Assembly: GCF_028640845.1 (NCBI RefSeq)
Contig: NC_080540.1
Coordinates: 164,071,252 to 164,135,251 of the forward strand
Length of the DNA stretch: 64,000 nucleotides
Direction of reading: 5' to 3'
Source: Ahaetulla prasina
Taxonomy: Eukaryota; Chordata; Lepidosauria; Squamata; Colubridae
Below, piece after piece: positions 21,269 through 31,514 of this stretch. Position numbers and translations under genes: made by a program. Each line of letters begins with the position of its first letter. Position 1 is the stretch's first letter. Below the pieces are notes generated by a model. The model ran no database searches. It was given only the letters and a program-made list of their open reading frames with translations, and was not told where the DNA came from.

Positions 21269-23032
21269 GGCGCCGGCATTTGAAAGCTCGGTGGGTGACA
21301 ATGGTCTGTGCTTCTGCAGATGCATCATCCACGGAAGCTGCTGGTATGCCTGAGCCAAATCTAGTTTGGCAAAAACGGTGCCAGGGCCCAAGGAATGAAG
21401 TAAATGTTGGACCACTGGGACAGGGTAAGGATGAGCCTGTAAAGCCTTATTCAGCGTGCATTTGAAGTCAGCACATATGCGAATAGAGCCATCAGGCTTT
21501 ATGGGAACTACTATGGGTGTCTCCCAACTAGAATGATCCGTGGGCTCCAACACCCCTTGCCGAATTAGTTTATCTAGCTCTGCTTCAACTTTGGGACGGA
21601 GGGCCAGTGGAACTCTCCGGGGCTTCAATCGAATGGGAGCGACCTGTGGATCCAAATTCAATGAAATTGGGGACCCCGTATACCTCCCCAAGGAGCCGTC
21701 AAAAACAGAGCTGAACTCCGTAAAAAGGAAGTCATAACTATCCCCAGAGACAGAATGGATGCCCGAGATACCCATGCCCAGAGCACTAAACCAGTCCAAC
21801 CCCAATAGTGTTGGGAGGGAGCCCTTAACAACAATTAGGGGAAGGGACCCTTTGAAGTTTTTTGTCTCCACATGGAAACGACCTTGGCCCATGACAGGAA
21901 TTGTCTTGCCCTGATAGTCCCGAAGGCGGACGGGGCAGGGTTGCAACCGGCATGAGAGGAAAGAAGGAACTACCCGCTTGAGGATAGCCCAAGAAATAAT
22001 GGACCGTGAAGAGCCCGTGTCTATTTCCATGGGACATGCCACCCCCTCCAGTTTTACAGTCAATGACAGTTTCTTAGAATCAGCTGAACTATGCTGATGG
22101 AATACGACCTCTGTGGGCCCATGCCCCTGGGCAACATCACGACGGTTCTCACCCATAGGGGGCTTCCCTGGGGCGCGATACTTTAACTCGTCTGGCGGCT
22201 GCCCAGCAGAATGGCAAACTTTGGCAATATGCCCCGACTTGCCACAGCGGCGGCAAATAGCGGAACGGAAACGGCAGGATGCACGAGGATGAAACTCCCC
22301 ACAGCTGAGGCAGGCAGCTACTTTCTTCTTTTGCAGCCTTTTCTTTCCGGGCGGTGAGGTCTTCAGGCGGTCCACTTCTGTCTCCTCATCCGGGGGGTCA
22401 GCAGGATCGTCGTCTTCGTGTTGCACCCCGTGGACTGACTGGTAGAATTTTGAAGCGCGGATGTCAGCGGTAGACCTTTCCGACATCTCGGCAGCTCGTG
22501 CTTCGTCTAATGCCATCGGGAGAGTTAAATCTTTCATCGCTAACAGACGCCGCTGCAGTCGAAGATCCCTCACGCCACAGACTAACTGCTCCAACAGGGC
22601 GTCATCTAGGTCCTGGAATTCGCATTCCAGGGCAGCGGTTCGGAGGGAGGCTATATATAGATTCAGGGGCTCCCCTTCTTCTTGTAAGCGATGCCGGAAT
22701 TTAAACCGTCGAGCAATTCGGGACGGGGTTGGCGCGTAATGTGCCTTTAACTTCTCCCTCAAGGTATCCCATGGAACATCATGAATGGACAGAGGGGCCA
22801 CCAGAGCCCGGGCAGTGGCAAACACTTCAGGACCGCACGCGTTTAAGAAATGCGCCCGCCACGGTTGCTGGACAGACCGTGTAATCGTGGGCTTCAAGTA
22901 GCATTCAAAACGATCTTCGTATGCTCCCCACGTCTCCGCGCTGACAAGGAACGGGGCAAACACAGGCGGAGCCATCGAACGGCCGGTTCGAATCGGAAGA
23001 GGGAAATTCTGGACGGTCCGAACGCTAATCAC
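21224..23032 (-). CDS. Gypsy gag-protease-RT polyprotein, 602 codons open
   Basis: Gag domain (residues about 20-200: LVSAETWGAYEDRFECYL, LQEEGEPLNLYIASLRTAALEC), two zinc-knuckle-like stretches (CLSCGEFHPRASC; CRRCGKSGHIAKVC, a full CCHC), aspartic protease with the DTGSS active site (about residue 335), then RT start (RQGVLEPTDHSSWETPIVVPIKPDGSIRICADF; KLDLAQAYQQLPW). The reading shifts after DLAQAYQQLP near 21330; the next RT motifs (FGISIAPGLFQ, YFDDVL) are in another frame at 21332-21024. Gag and pol share one frame up to there. Start is uncertain: the first Met is near the primer site. Confidence 0.85.
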   Translation of the reverse strand: MISVRTVQNFPLPIRTGRSMAPPVFAPFLVSAETWGAYEDRFECYLKPTITRSVQQPWRAHFLNACGPEVFATARALVAPLSIHDVPWDTLREKLKAHYAPTPSRIARRFKFRHRLQEEGEPLNLYIASLRTAALECEFQDLDDALLEQLVCGVRDLRLQRRLLAMKDLTLPMALDEARAAEMSERSTADIRASKFYQSVHGVQHEDDDPADPPDEETEVDRLKTSPPGKKRLQKKKVAACLSCGEFHPRASCRFRSAICRRCGKSGHIAKVCHSAGQPPDELKYRAPGKPPMGENRRDVAQGHGPTEVVFHQHSSADSKKLSLTVKLEGVACPMEIDTGSSRSIISWAILKRVVPSFLSCRLQPCPVRLRDYQGKTIPVMGQGRFHVETKNFKGSLPLIVVKGSLPTLLGLDWFSALGMGISGIHSVSGDSYDFLFTEFSSVFDGSLGRYTGSPISLNLDPQVAPIRLKPRRVPLALRPKVEAELDKLIRQGVLEPTDHSSWETPIVVPIKPDGSIRICADFKCTLNKALQAHPYPVPVVQHLLHSLGPGTVFAKLDLAQAYQQLPWMMHLQKHRPLSPTELSNAGACSLASALLRVYSKI

Positions 23033-23035
23033 CTC

Positions 23036-23057
23036 AGAATCCCACCTTCGTCGCCAG
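23036..23057 (-). other. Gypsy primer-binding-site region
   Basis: On the minus strand, directly inside the 5' LTR, the sequence reads CTGGCGACGAAGGTGGGA. TGGCGACGAAGG-type primer sites adjacent to the LTR are common in vertebrate Gypsy elements. Confidence 0.55.
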
Positions 23058-23302
23058 TATTGTGTATTGGGTTCGAGGAATTACTGAGGCGACTACGAGC
23101 GTAGTAAACAAGCAACCTTTAATGAAAGCCAACTTCAAAACAATAATGGCTGGCACCCTGCGTTTGACAGCTCTTATATAAACCTGCTGTCAAACAGGAG
23201 AGCCAATCAACACACTAAGAATTCCCGCCCATTGGGTTGCCATGCGTCTTAACCAATAGGATACCGTCTCTCATTTAACATGGCGGCTCGCCGAACACAA
23301 CA
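23058..23302 (-). mobile_element. Gypsy 5' LTR (right end of the insertion)
   Basis: Partner of 9967-10209. It differs mainly by GGCTCGCCGAAC against GGTCACGAAC near the outer end. Followed by GTTAC (23303-23307). Near identity of the LTRs implies a young insertion, or recent conversion. Confidence 0.9.
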
Positions 23303-23755
23303 GTTACCTTATGCCTCCCACCGACCGGTACGCTCTCACAGAGAAGGTCTCCTCAGGGTGCCATCCGCCAAACAATGTCGGCTGGTGGCCCCCAGGAGTA
23401 GGGCCTTCTCTGTGGGAGCAGCGACGCTCTGGAATGAACTTCCCCCTGGCCTACGCCAAGTGCCTGGTCTTCGGACCTTTCGCCTTGAGCTAAAAACATA
23501 CTTATTTATTCAAGCTGGACTGGCATAATGGTTTTTTAATATTTTAATTGGGTTTTATTGTTGTGGGGTTTTAAATTTTTAAAATTTAAAATTTAAATTT
23601 TTAAACATTGGCCTTTTTGTAATATGTTTTATTTTAAATTTTGATTTTAATTGTATATATATTGCGTTTTATTTAGGCTGTACACCGCCCTGAGTCCTTC
23701 GGGAGAAGGGCAGTATAAAAATTTGATAAATAAATAAAAAAATAAAATAAAATCA
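23303..23755 (+). mobile_element. L2-type LINE 3' end, host of the Gypsy insertion
   Basis: Encodes [41 protein letters not shown] and the CCGCCCTGAGTCCTTCGGGA 3' end with AAATAAATAA tail. The left part of this L2 copy lies at about 9945-9966, on the other side of the Gypsy element. Confidence 0.85.
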
Positions 23756-23881
23756 TATTGATTATTTGACTAATTGGATGAACCAGTCACAAGAAGCAAA
23801 TAGGGACAGGAAGCATCTTAAAACAGTCAATCCCAAATTTGTTGTTTTGCATATACCAAAGTGGCTCTTTTGGGTTTCGTC

Positions 23882-24057
23882 CAGTGATAGGTTGCCCCCG
23901 GTTCGGACCAGTTCTATAGAACGGGTAGTAAAACTGGTGGGAGGCTCCGCCCAATGACCCGTACGTCATCAAAAGTGATCTGCGCATGTGCAGAAGAGCA
24001 CACTCGTGCACGGGCACAATGCGAACCGGTAGTAAAGGTAAGTAGAACCCACCCCTG
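23882..24057. mobile_element. hAT-type MITE, 176 bp, perfect 8-bp target duplication
   Basis: Starts CAGTGATAGGTTG and ends AACCCACCCCTG. The 8-bp word GTTTCGTC occurs at 23874-23881 and 24058-24065. Same family as 67-251 and 57051-57173 (GTTCTATAGAAC, GGGAGGCTCC, GCGCATGTGCA words). Confidence 0.85.
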
Positions 24058-24299
24058 GTTTCGTCCTTTTGAAGTTACTTAATAGACAGCCAAGAAGAGT
24101 ATCAGAAACTGTAAAAGAACAGATTTGATAGATAAATGAGGAGGACTAAAGAACGTGTTAGTGGTAGGCAAAATGGCAGGCTCCATACAGAATAGTGAAA
24201 GAGATTCAATATGCTAGCAATCAAATGGGAAGATGAAGATCTACATCTTCAGTGGAAGTAGCATGGCCAAAAGGAATTATTGCCATTGTTTATGCAGAA

Positions 24300-24485
24300 A
24301 AAGCAAAGGACATTTATCCAACATACCACCTTCTTCCTATTTTTACCATAACAACAACCCTGTGGGATGACAATCCTCTATGACTTTGATAACTGGCCCA
24401 AAGTCACCCAGCTGGACTAGAACTCATAGTCTCCCACTTTCTAGCCTAGTAATCTTAACCATTAGACTAGACCAAACTGGCTCTT
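24300..24485. repeat. MIR-like tRNA/CORE SINE
   Basis: ACAACAACCCTGTGGGATGA, GGCCCAAAGTCACCCAGCTG and ATCTTAACCATTAGACTAGAC occur in the order of a CORE-SINE read on its reverse strand. Similar copies are at 33650-33880, 41285-41480 and 44640-44835. Confidence 0.55.
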
Positions 24486-24625
24486 AGCCGTTAGACATCG
24501 CTGCTTGGAACAAGTCTATGAGTTTTCAGATGGAGGCCTGCTCACCCCTTCTACTACCTGCTCAAAAGGATATAGCAAAGTAGTTAGAAAATTTAAAAAG
24601 GCATGTACAGATTAATCTGGAACTA

Positions 24626-24891
24626 CAGGTAATCCTCAATTTAAAAACAGTTCATTTAGTGACCGTTCAAAGTTACAAGGGCACTGAAAAAGTGACCAAT
24701 TTTCAGTCTTACGACCTTTGCAGCATATGATTACCTTTTGCAATCTTTTGACAAGCAAAATCGATGGGGAAGCCAGATTCACTTAATGACCGGGTTACTA
24801 ATTTATCAATGGGTGGGGGTTAGTTAACAAATGTCTCACTTAACAGCAGAAATGTTGGGCTCAATTGCAGTCATAAGTCAAAGACTACCTG
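24626..24891. mobile_element. TA-flanked MITE with CAGGTAGTCCTCGACTTA-type inverted ends
   Basis: Begins CAGGTAATCCTCAATTTA and ends CAAAGACTACCTG, with TA immediately on both sides (24624-24625, 24892-24893). Interior words TGACCGTTCAAAGTTACAA and TTAAGTGA recur in copies at 30779, 48011, 54524, 56283 and 60539. TA target sites suggest a Tc1/mariner-like origin. Confidence 0.7.
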
Positions 24892-24894
24892 TAT

Positions 24895-25860
24895 TATTAT
24901 TTTTCCAATGCATCCTAAATTTACTAGATCTTTTCTCCATTACTGAAGGGATTAAGTCTTTCAACTGTAGCTCAACTGAGATTAACCTTTAACTCACCAA
25001 AAGCATACATTGTTTGAAAGTCTTCCTGTTTATACTCCTCAAGACTTTTGTTAAGTGGCTGGCTGTAACTCAACAAGGACTGTGAATTGTTGTGTCTAGC
25101 ACTGCTCTTAATTGCAGTTCAACCTCATGACCCCTAAATCCTATTAGGAGGTGCCCTCTGCCATTGTTTCTATAGTTTCCTTTGTTTATGTTAACTTTAA
25201 GGATTATCTATACAGAAGAATTCTATTTAAAGCTGTTTCAAAAATGCGACCAGGGGAAAAATAGTTTTTCTTAGTAAAATTCAGTTACCACTGCTTTCTC
25301 CCATGCAGTAGAAAATTATGCGTTTGTCATAATCAGCCATCTCCAGCATCTTCCTATATTTTCCTACCTAATATATGTGCCTGCTTATTGATATGAATAT
25401 ACTATGACATATATGCCTTTGGTTGTGTATTTCGTGTAATACTTTTAAAAATGGAACTTTCTTTACTCTGCAAGTTTGTCCATGTCTTGCTTGTAGAGTT
25501 TGTAGAGATGAATGTAATTATTTTCCAACCTTTTCCAGCCATAGTTTGTCACCGATGTACATAGAACAGAAGAGTTCACATCTTCCAAATGTTTCACCCT
25601 GGATATCTAGGCATCAACAGAAAAAACACACATAAATCAAATTGATTGTATAATTTGTACAAGGAAATGAAGAGCTCAGTTGTAATGGAAGATTGGGCCC
25701 AGGGCTAACTGGAACAAATCATACTGTTCTTGCGCAGGTTCCAATTTAAGCTAAAGAACAAAACCAACTGGTTTCTAAATGTGATTTTGCACATATTTTA
25801 TAGAGGAACCTCAGGAATCCCTTTGAAATCCTGAACCCGAGGAACTGCAGAATAAAAATC
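24895..25860. other. No recognised feature
   Basis: AT-rich single-copy-looking DNA. Short ORFs have no recognisable motif. Nothing that I can support. Confidence 0.4.
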
Positions 25861-25864
25861 AAAT

Positions 25865-26061
25865 CAATTAAAATTGCCAATTACAAAAAAGGATGTTGAG
25901 ACTTTGGAAAAAGTGCACAACAGAGCAAATAAGATGATTAAAGGCCTGGAGACTAAAATGTACGAAGAATAGTTACAGGAACATGATATGGTTAATCTAC
26001 TAGGCTCTAAAGAAAAGAAGGACTGAGGAGACATGATAGCAGCATTTGAGGGACTACGACA
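25865..26061 (+). mobile_element. CR1 LINE fragment, left half (split by L2 insertion)
   Basis: AAAAAGGATGTTGAGACT, AGATGATTAAAGGCCTGGAG and GGAGACATGATAGCAGCATT follow the CR1 3' ORF region on the + strand. The element resumes at about 27175. Confidence 0.75.
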
Positions 26062-27165
26062 AAGAAGAATTTATTTATTTATTTATTTAATCGCATTTTT
26101 ATACCGCTCTATCTCCCGGGGGACTCAGGGCGGTTTACAGCCTAATAAAAACATACATATAAATACAAAATAAAACACCAATTAAAAAACTTATTAAATA
26201 AAGCCGAATATTAAAAAATTGCGATAAAATAATAAAACCCCGTTAAAACCAAATTTAAAATTTAAAATTCTAGTCCAGTCCTGCGCAAATAAATAGATGT
26301 GTCTTAAGCTCGTGGCGAAAGGTTCGAAGGTCAGGAAGTTGGCGAAGTCCTGGGGGAAGTTCATTCCAGAGGGTGGGAGCCCCCACAGAAAAGGCCCTTC
26401 CCCTGGGTGTCGCCAGTCGGCACTGCCTGGCTGACGGCACCCTGAGGAGTCCCTCCCTGTGAGAGCGCACGGGTCGGTGGGAGTCAATCGGTGGCAGCAG
26501 ACGGTCCCGTAGGTAACCCGGCCCTATGCCATGGAGCAAGTTAAATGATCATAAGTCTGGGGGTCTCAACTGCCACTCCAGCAAGCACCTCCAGGAGCTC
26601 GGGCAGGGCTGCTGTCATGCAGCAAGGAGCCAGGTACGTGACAAACAAGCCCATCTGACACCTATGACCCCACCTCACAAAGAGGGATTCACAGCCGGAA
26701 TCTGAGGTACAGTGGTCTCCCTCGGCTCTAGACTCTCCTTAATAACAACTGCCACCCCCCCCCACCCCTACCCTGGGCCCTCGGCTGATGGAATGCTCAG
26801 AAACCCGGTGGGCACATTTCCACAAGGGGCATGCCCCCTTCTGTGCCCAACCAGGTTTCCGTAACGCCCATAAGGTCCGCGGAACCCCCCTGGATGAGAT
26901 CATATATTAGGGGGGCCTTGTTAACTACGGACCGTGCGTTGCACAACATCAGCCGGAGGCCCAGGCTCTGAGGGTCTTGACCATCCGGGGAATTGGAGAA
27001 GTCTGAGGGATCGGGGCGCACGATCACCTTCAAACATTGAGCGCGCACCCCCAAAAAACGATGCGAGCCCTCACTTCCGCCATATCTGCCCCTCCCACTT
27101 ACCGTACAAATAAGACCACCCTCACCAGAAGGAACGCAATCCTCCCCCTTTGGAAAATAAGAAGG
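26062..27165 (-). mobile_element. L2-type LINE, internally deleted, minus strand
   Basis: Right part encodes the endonuclease start (LMLCNARSVVNKAPLIYDLI, DLMGVTETWLGTEGG); the left part encodes [12 protein letters not shown] to [11 protein letters not shown] and the 3' end with TTTATTTATTT tail at 26062-26090. The RT is missing at a join near 26540-26560. Inserted in a CR1 copy. Confidence 0.8.
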
Positions 27166-27169
27166 GGTC

Positions 27170-27440
27170 AACTTATTTTCCAAAGCACCAGAAAGCAAAA
27201 GAAGAAATAATAGATGGAAACTAATCAAAGAGAGAAGCAACCTGGAATTAAGGAGAAACTTCCTAACAGTAAGAACGATTAACTGGTGGGACAGCTTTGC
27301 CTTCAGAAGTTGTGGGTGCTTCATCACTGGAGGTTGTTAAGAAGAGACTGGACAGCCACCTGTCTCAAATTGTAAAGGGTCTCCTGCTTCAGCAGGAGGT
27401 TGGACTAGAAGACCTCCAAGGTCCCTTCCAGATGTATTCT
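27170..27440 (+). mobile_element. CR1 LINE fragment, right half
   Basis: Encodes LIKERSNLELRRNFLTVRTI and continues to AGGAGGTTGGACTAGAAGAC and CCAAGGTCCCTTCCAG, the CR1 3' end, in register with 25865-26061. Confidence 0.75.
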
Positions 27441-27901
27441 GGTGGAAATTGTTAAGAATGAATGTGAAAAGAGACTTCCAAAGACCAAGCAACCACACTG
27501 GATGTCAAAACAAATGGTGGAGATTGCAAAGAACAAAATAGAAGCCAAAGCCAAAAAAAAACAAGAATCTCAGGAAAGAACTTCAGGCACCTGTTAGAGG
27601 AGACAAGAAGCATCTATAAATTCCCTGTGATATAAAGAGATAGTTTCTAATAAAGAATAATGCCCAATGTTAAGCAAGACACATTATCGGAACATAACAT
27701 CTTAGTTTCTTTCACTTATTAGATAATTTTGCTTTGCACAGCCATTTTCTTTCAGCTTAATTACTTAATTATTCTTAGATTAAAGCCAAGTTAAACAAGA
27801 AGCCTGGGGGAAGGGTGTTCCTGGACCAAGCTTTCAGGAACAGGAAAAGTGAGCCTAATGGGATTTATAACACTATTCAGTAAGAATAAGACAACCTAAA
27901 T

Positions 27902-28318
27902 CAGTGTCGGCAAACCGGCACATGAAACCATCCCACGACAAATGCGTTGCCTCGCCGGCTCCTGTTCCATGTTCCTGTGCTCAAATGCATGCCAGTTAGC
28001 TGGCCGTCGTGTGCACGGGAGCAGCGGACCCCGGAAGAGTGGCGTTCCGGCACACATGTGCAGGCCGGCACCCGATCTTCCAGGTTGACGTCGCACGCAT
28101 GCACGATGGCCAGCTGTTCGTCAGGCGCACTTCCATGCCCGTATCTGGGTGTTTGGGTGCCGACTTGTGCATGCATGATGAACCGTCCTTCTTCTGAGTA
28201 TCGCCACTGCCGCGCACGCGAAGGCCAGCGGGGCTGCGCATACCTCACGGGATGATTTCGCATGTCACTTCCGGCACGCAGGATGGCATGTGGGAACGCC
28301 AAATGTTTGGCGTCAGTG
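27902..28318. mobile_element. hAT-type MITE, 417 bp, perfect 8-bp target duplication
   Basis: Starts CAGTGTCGGCAAACC and ends TGTTTGGCGTCAGTG. The word ACCTAAAT lies at 27894-27901 and 28319-28326. Interior is rich in GCATGCAC-type CpG words. Related ends occur at 62616-62868. Confidence 0.85.
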
Positions 28319-28754
28319 ACCTAAATAATAGCTGTAAGAATTGCAAGTACTGTGAATATCCAGCCACGGGTGTCAAAGTCAATCGTGTCACATGATGTAT
28401 CATGATGTTTTTTACATTTGCGGAGCTAGGGTGGTGTGGCCTGCGCATGACGCATTCGGCCCGTGGACGCCAGTTCGATACCCCAAAGTACATTACTCAA
28501 ATACCCATTTTCTTTTAACATGTATCAGAATTCTTTCTTTTTTTCTTTGTCTACCTGGTTAAAACTATAGTAATTGGTAAGGAATTCTTTTTGTCGTAAC
28601 GGCTGCTCCCATGTGTTTTCTTGTGAACAACTTCCCATCACTATCAGCATTTCAGCTGCTTTTGTTTGATAGACTGGGATTATCCACAAAGGTAGGCAAA
28701 ACTGGTGATCTGGCTTTAAAAGATTTATCTTTTTTCTTGGATCAATACAAGTTG

Positions 28755-29012
28755 GGCCGGAATAGCTCAGGCTGTTAAGAAGCCTGTTATTAGAACACAG
28801 CAGCCTGCAATTACTGCAGGTTCAAGCCCGGCCCGAGGTTGACTCAGCCTTCCATCCTTTATAAGGTAGGTAAAATGAGGACCCAGATTGTTGGGGGGGC
28901 AATAAGTTGACTTTGTAAAATATACAAATAGAATGAGACTATTGCCTTATACACTGTAAGCCGCCCTGAGTCTTCGGAGAAGGGCGGGATATAAATGTAA
29001 AAAAAAAAAAAA
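28755..29012 (+). repeat. tRNA-derived SINE with LINE-like 3' end (family 1)
   Basis: Head has A-box-like AATAGCTCAGGCTG and B-box GGTTCAAGCCC; body CAGCCTTCCATCC, CCAGATTGTTGGGGG; 3' end GCCGCCCTGAGTCTTCGGAG then GGGATATAAAT and poly-A. The last part matches the 3' end of the L2-type LINEs here. Confidence 0.85.
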
Positions 29013-29369
29013 GTTGAAGCTTAAACTGAAGATAGGAGCATGCCCTAGCCACTTCTGCACTGCCTGCTACAAACTGCAATCTTGCAGTGGTTGGGAGAAG
29101 AAGGGCTACAGAACCTGGATACAATCTGCTTGTTTGGGGCTTAACAAGGTCTCCCACCTTTGTGTTATGTCGTAAATCTGGAAAGGGATTAGCCTCTGTA
29201 TCCTGCTACAGCTACCAGAGAATAAATTGTCTACTTTAAATTTGCAAATAGACCACATTTTGTTAGCTAACTAGTAGCTTTTTTGCCCTCTGTATATAAC
29301 CTCTGGCAGGAAAATGTTTTGGCTATCCAAAAGTTGCCAGTTCATATTTTGAGTCAGGTGTAAAAGAAA

Positions 29370-29430
29370 GACTAGAGGAGAGGAGAGGAGAGGAGAGGAG
29401 AGGGGTGGGGTGGGGTGGGGTGGGGTGGGG
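29370..29430. repeat. Pentanucleotide repeats (GGAGA)n and (GGGGT)n
   Basis: Contiguous runs of two related five-base units. No transposon end seen directly beside them. Confidence 0.9.
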
Positions 29431-29709
29431 TGTCAGGGTTCCAAGTAACATGCCAAGTGAAAGTTCAAGTCCCTGCCCAGCACCCCCCTGTCCATCACAT
29501 GGTCCAACCATCCACCATTCAAATTGGAGATACCTCCCAGTCATCCGACTCCAGGTGCCAGGGCAAGGTGTCCTTGACTCTCTGAGAAAAGAATGTTATT
29601 TTGACTACATATCACCCATACTCTATACAATCCCCCCTCCCATTTTCCCACTGAAGAAAATGTGGCAGGCCTGAAGGTCCAAATGTAAAAGATGGCTTTC
29701 AGGTCTGAC

Positions 29710-29955
29710 GTAGAGTAGAGTAGCATAGCATAGCATAGCATAGCATAGCATAGCATAGCATAGCATAGCATAGCATAGCAGAGCAGAGCAGAGCAGAGCA
29801 GAGCAGAGCAGAGCGGAGAAGAGAAGAGAAGTTGGAAAGAACCTTGGAGGTCTTCTAGTCCAGCCCCCTGCTCAGGCAGGAAACCCTACACCATTTCAGA
29901 CAAATGGTTGTCCAATTTCTTCTTAAAAGATCCGGTGTTGGAGCATCCACAACTA
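29710..29955 (-). mobile_element. CR1 3' end with pentanucleotide (TAGCA/GAGCA)n tail
   Basis: 29825-29955 is a CR1 3' end in reverse (TTGGAAAGAACCTTGGAGG, TCAGGCAGGAAACCCTAC, GACAAATGGTTGTCC). Its tail side continues as (TAGCA)n, (GAGCA)n and GAGAA runs from 29710. Confidence 0.8.
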
Positions 29956-30050
29956 TATTGTATTGTATTGTATTGTATTGTATTGTATTCTGTTGTATTG
30001 TATTATATTGTATTGCAATTGATTGCATTGCATTGCATTGCATTGCATTT
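29955..30050. repeat. (TATTG)n / (CATTG)n microsatellite
   Basis: Pentanucleotide tract starting inside the CR1 sequence at CAACTATATTG and running to the SINE at 30052. Confidence 0.9.
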
Positions 30051-30051
30051 T

Positions 30052-30395
30052 TTAGAGGGTGCGGTGGCTTAGCTGTTAAAGATGCTGAGCTTGTCATCTG
30101 GAAAGCTGACATCTTGGGTTTGAGACTTGAGTGCTGCTCAATGGGGTGAGCTGAGCTCCCATTCCTACCCCAGCTCCTGCCCACCTAGAGGTTTGAAAGC
30201 ATGCAAATGCGAGTAGATAAATAGGTACCACTTTGGTGAGAAAGTAATAGCATTCCATGTGCCTCGCATATAATCATGTGTCCCATGGCCATGGGAAGTG
30301 TCTTCGAACAACGCTGGCTCCCTCAGCTAAGAAAACAGAAATGAGCATCACCCCTTAGAGTAAGAGTCAACTGGACATGAGAAACCTTTAGCTTT
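30052..30395 (+). repeat. BovB-tailed SINE (family 2), diverged
   Basis: GGTGGCTTAGCTGTTAAAG head, CCCAGCTCCTGCC and GAAAGCATGCAAATGCGAG middle, and a CACCCCTTAGAGTAAGAGTC end before CCTTTAGCTTTA, parallel to 45298-45656. Confidence 0.75.
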
Positions 30396-30778
30396 ATTGT
30401 ATTTTTAAAAATGTTTTTATATATGAATCACCCAGAATTGTTGGGAATCGAGCAGCATACAAATATAATAAACAAACTAAAAATAAATACATTTTACTGT
30501 GGACCACCATGTGATCATAGGATTGGAAGAGATTCAATAAATCTATTTCCCACCCTGCTCTGATATGAAGTGTTCTTCTCCAGAGGTTTTCCAAGAAAGA
30601 TGCCACCATATCAAATCTTTTAAACGTTCAATTAGCTCAGACAAGAAAGTTCTGCTCTCTGTGTGTCCCAGTTTGTTTTACACACAAATTTAGCTACATG
30701 GAAAATAGAGTTGCCACTGGGGAAAAAAGCCAATTGTATTAAAGTGTTAAAGGCTTACTTTGTTACTTGAACAACTAT

Positions 30779-31415
30779 AAGTAGTCCTCGACATATGATC
30801 ACAACTGAGGCCAAAATTTCTGTTGCTAAGCAAGACAGTCATTAAGTGAATTTGGCCCATTTTACCATCTTTTTTGCCACAATCATTAAGTGAATCACTG
30901 TAGCTGTTAAGTTAATAACATGGTTGTTAGTGTATCTGGCTTCCCCCATTGACTTTACTTGTTAGAAGGTCACAAAACGTTTCAAAATTTTTTACTACCG
31001 GTTCTGTGGATGTGGTTTGGTGGGCATGGCATGGCATGGCATGGCTTGGTGGGCATGGCAGGGAAGGATACTGTAAAATCTCCATTCCCACCTTGCTCCA
31101 GGGGAAGGTTACTGCAAAATCCCCATTTCCTCCCAATCAGCTGGGACTTGGGAGGCAGAGAATAGATGGGGGCGGGGCCAGTCAGAATTTTTACTACCGG
31201 TTCTCCGAACTACTCAAAATTTCTGCTATCGGTTCTCCAGAACTGGTCAGAACCTGCTGAAACCCACCTCTGAAAAGGTGACCACATGACCCTGAGACAC
31301 TGCAACCGTCATATATACATGCCAGTCGCCAAGCATTCAAATTTTGATCCTATGACCAAGGGGATGCTGCAATGGTTGTGAACAATGGTCATAAGTCCCC
31401 TTTTTCAATGCCTAC
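30779..31415. mobile_element. TA-flanked MITE, interrupted and right-truncated
   Basis: AAGTAGTCCTCGACATATGA start; TAAGTGAATTTGGCCCATTT and CTTCCCCCATTGACTTTACT; resumes after the nested MITE with GGTGACCACATGACCC and CATTCAAATTTTGATCC. The right terminal repeat is lost. Confidence 0.65.
30979..31272. mobile_element. hAT-type MITE nested in the previous MITE
   Basis: TTTTTTACTACCGGTTCTG to GAAACCCACCTCTG; same family as 49240-49528 (CCAATCAGCTGGGACTTGGG, GGCAGAGAATAGATGGGG). The host resumes with AAAAGGTGACC. The left terminus is decayed. Confidence 0.7.
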
Positions 31416-31514
31416 CTAATGACCCTACCACACTCTGCCTTCTCTCAGTCAGCCAAGGCCATCCTTCATAGTAGCCAAAGCAATTTGTTTTCCACAACCC
31501 ACCCGGCTGAGATA

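Noticed and set aside
28755..28830. Possible functional tRNA gene
   Set aside because: Has A- and B-box-like words but no cloverleaf, and the tail is that of a SINE.
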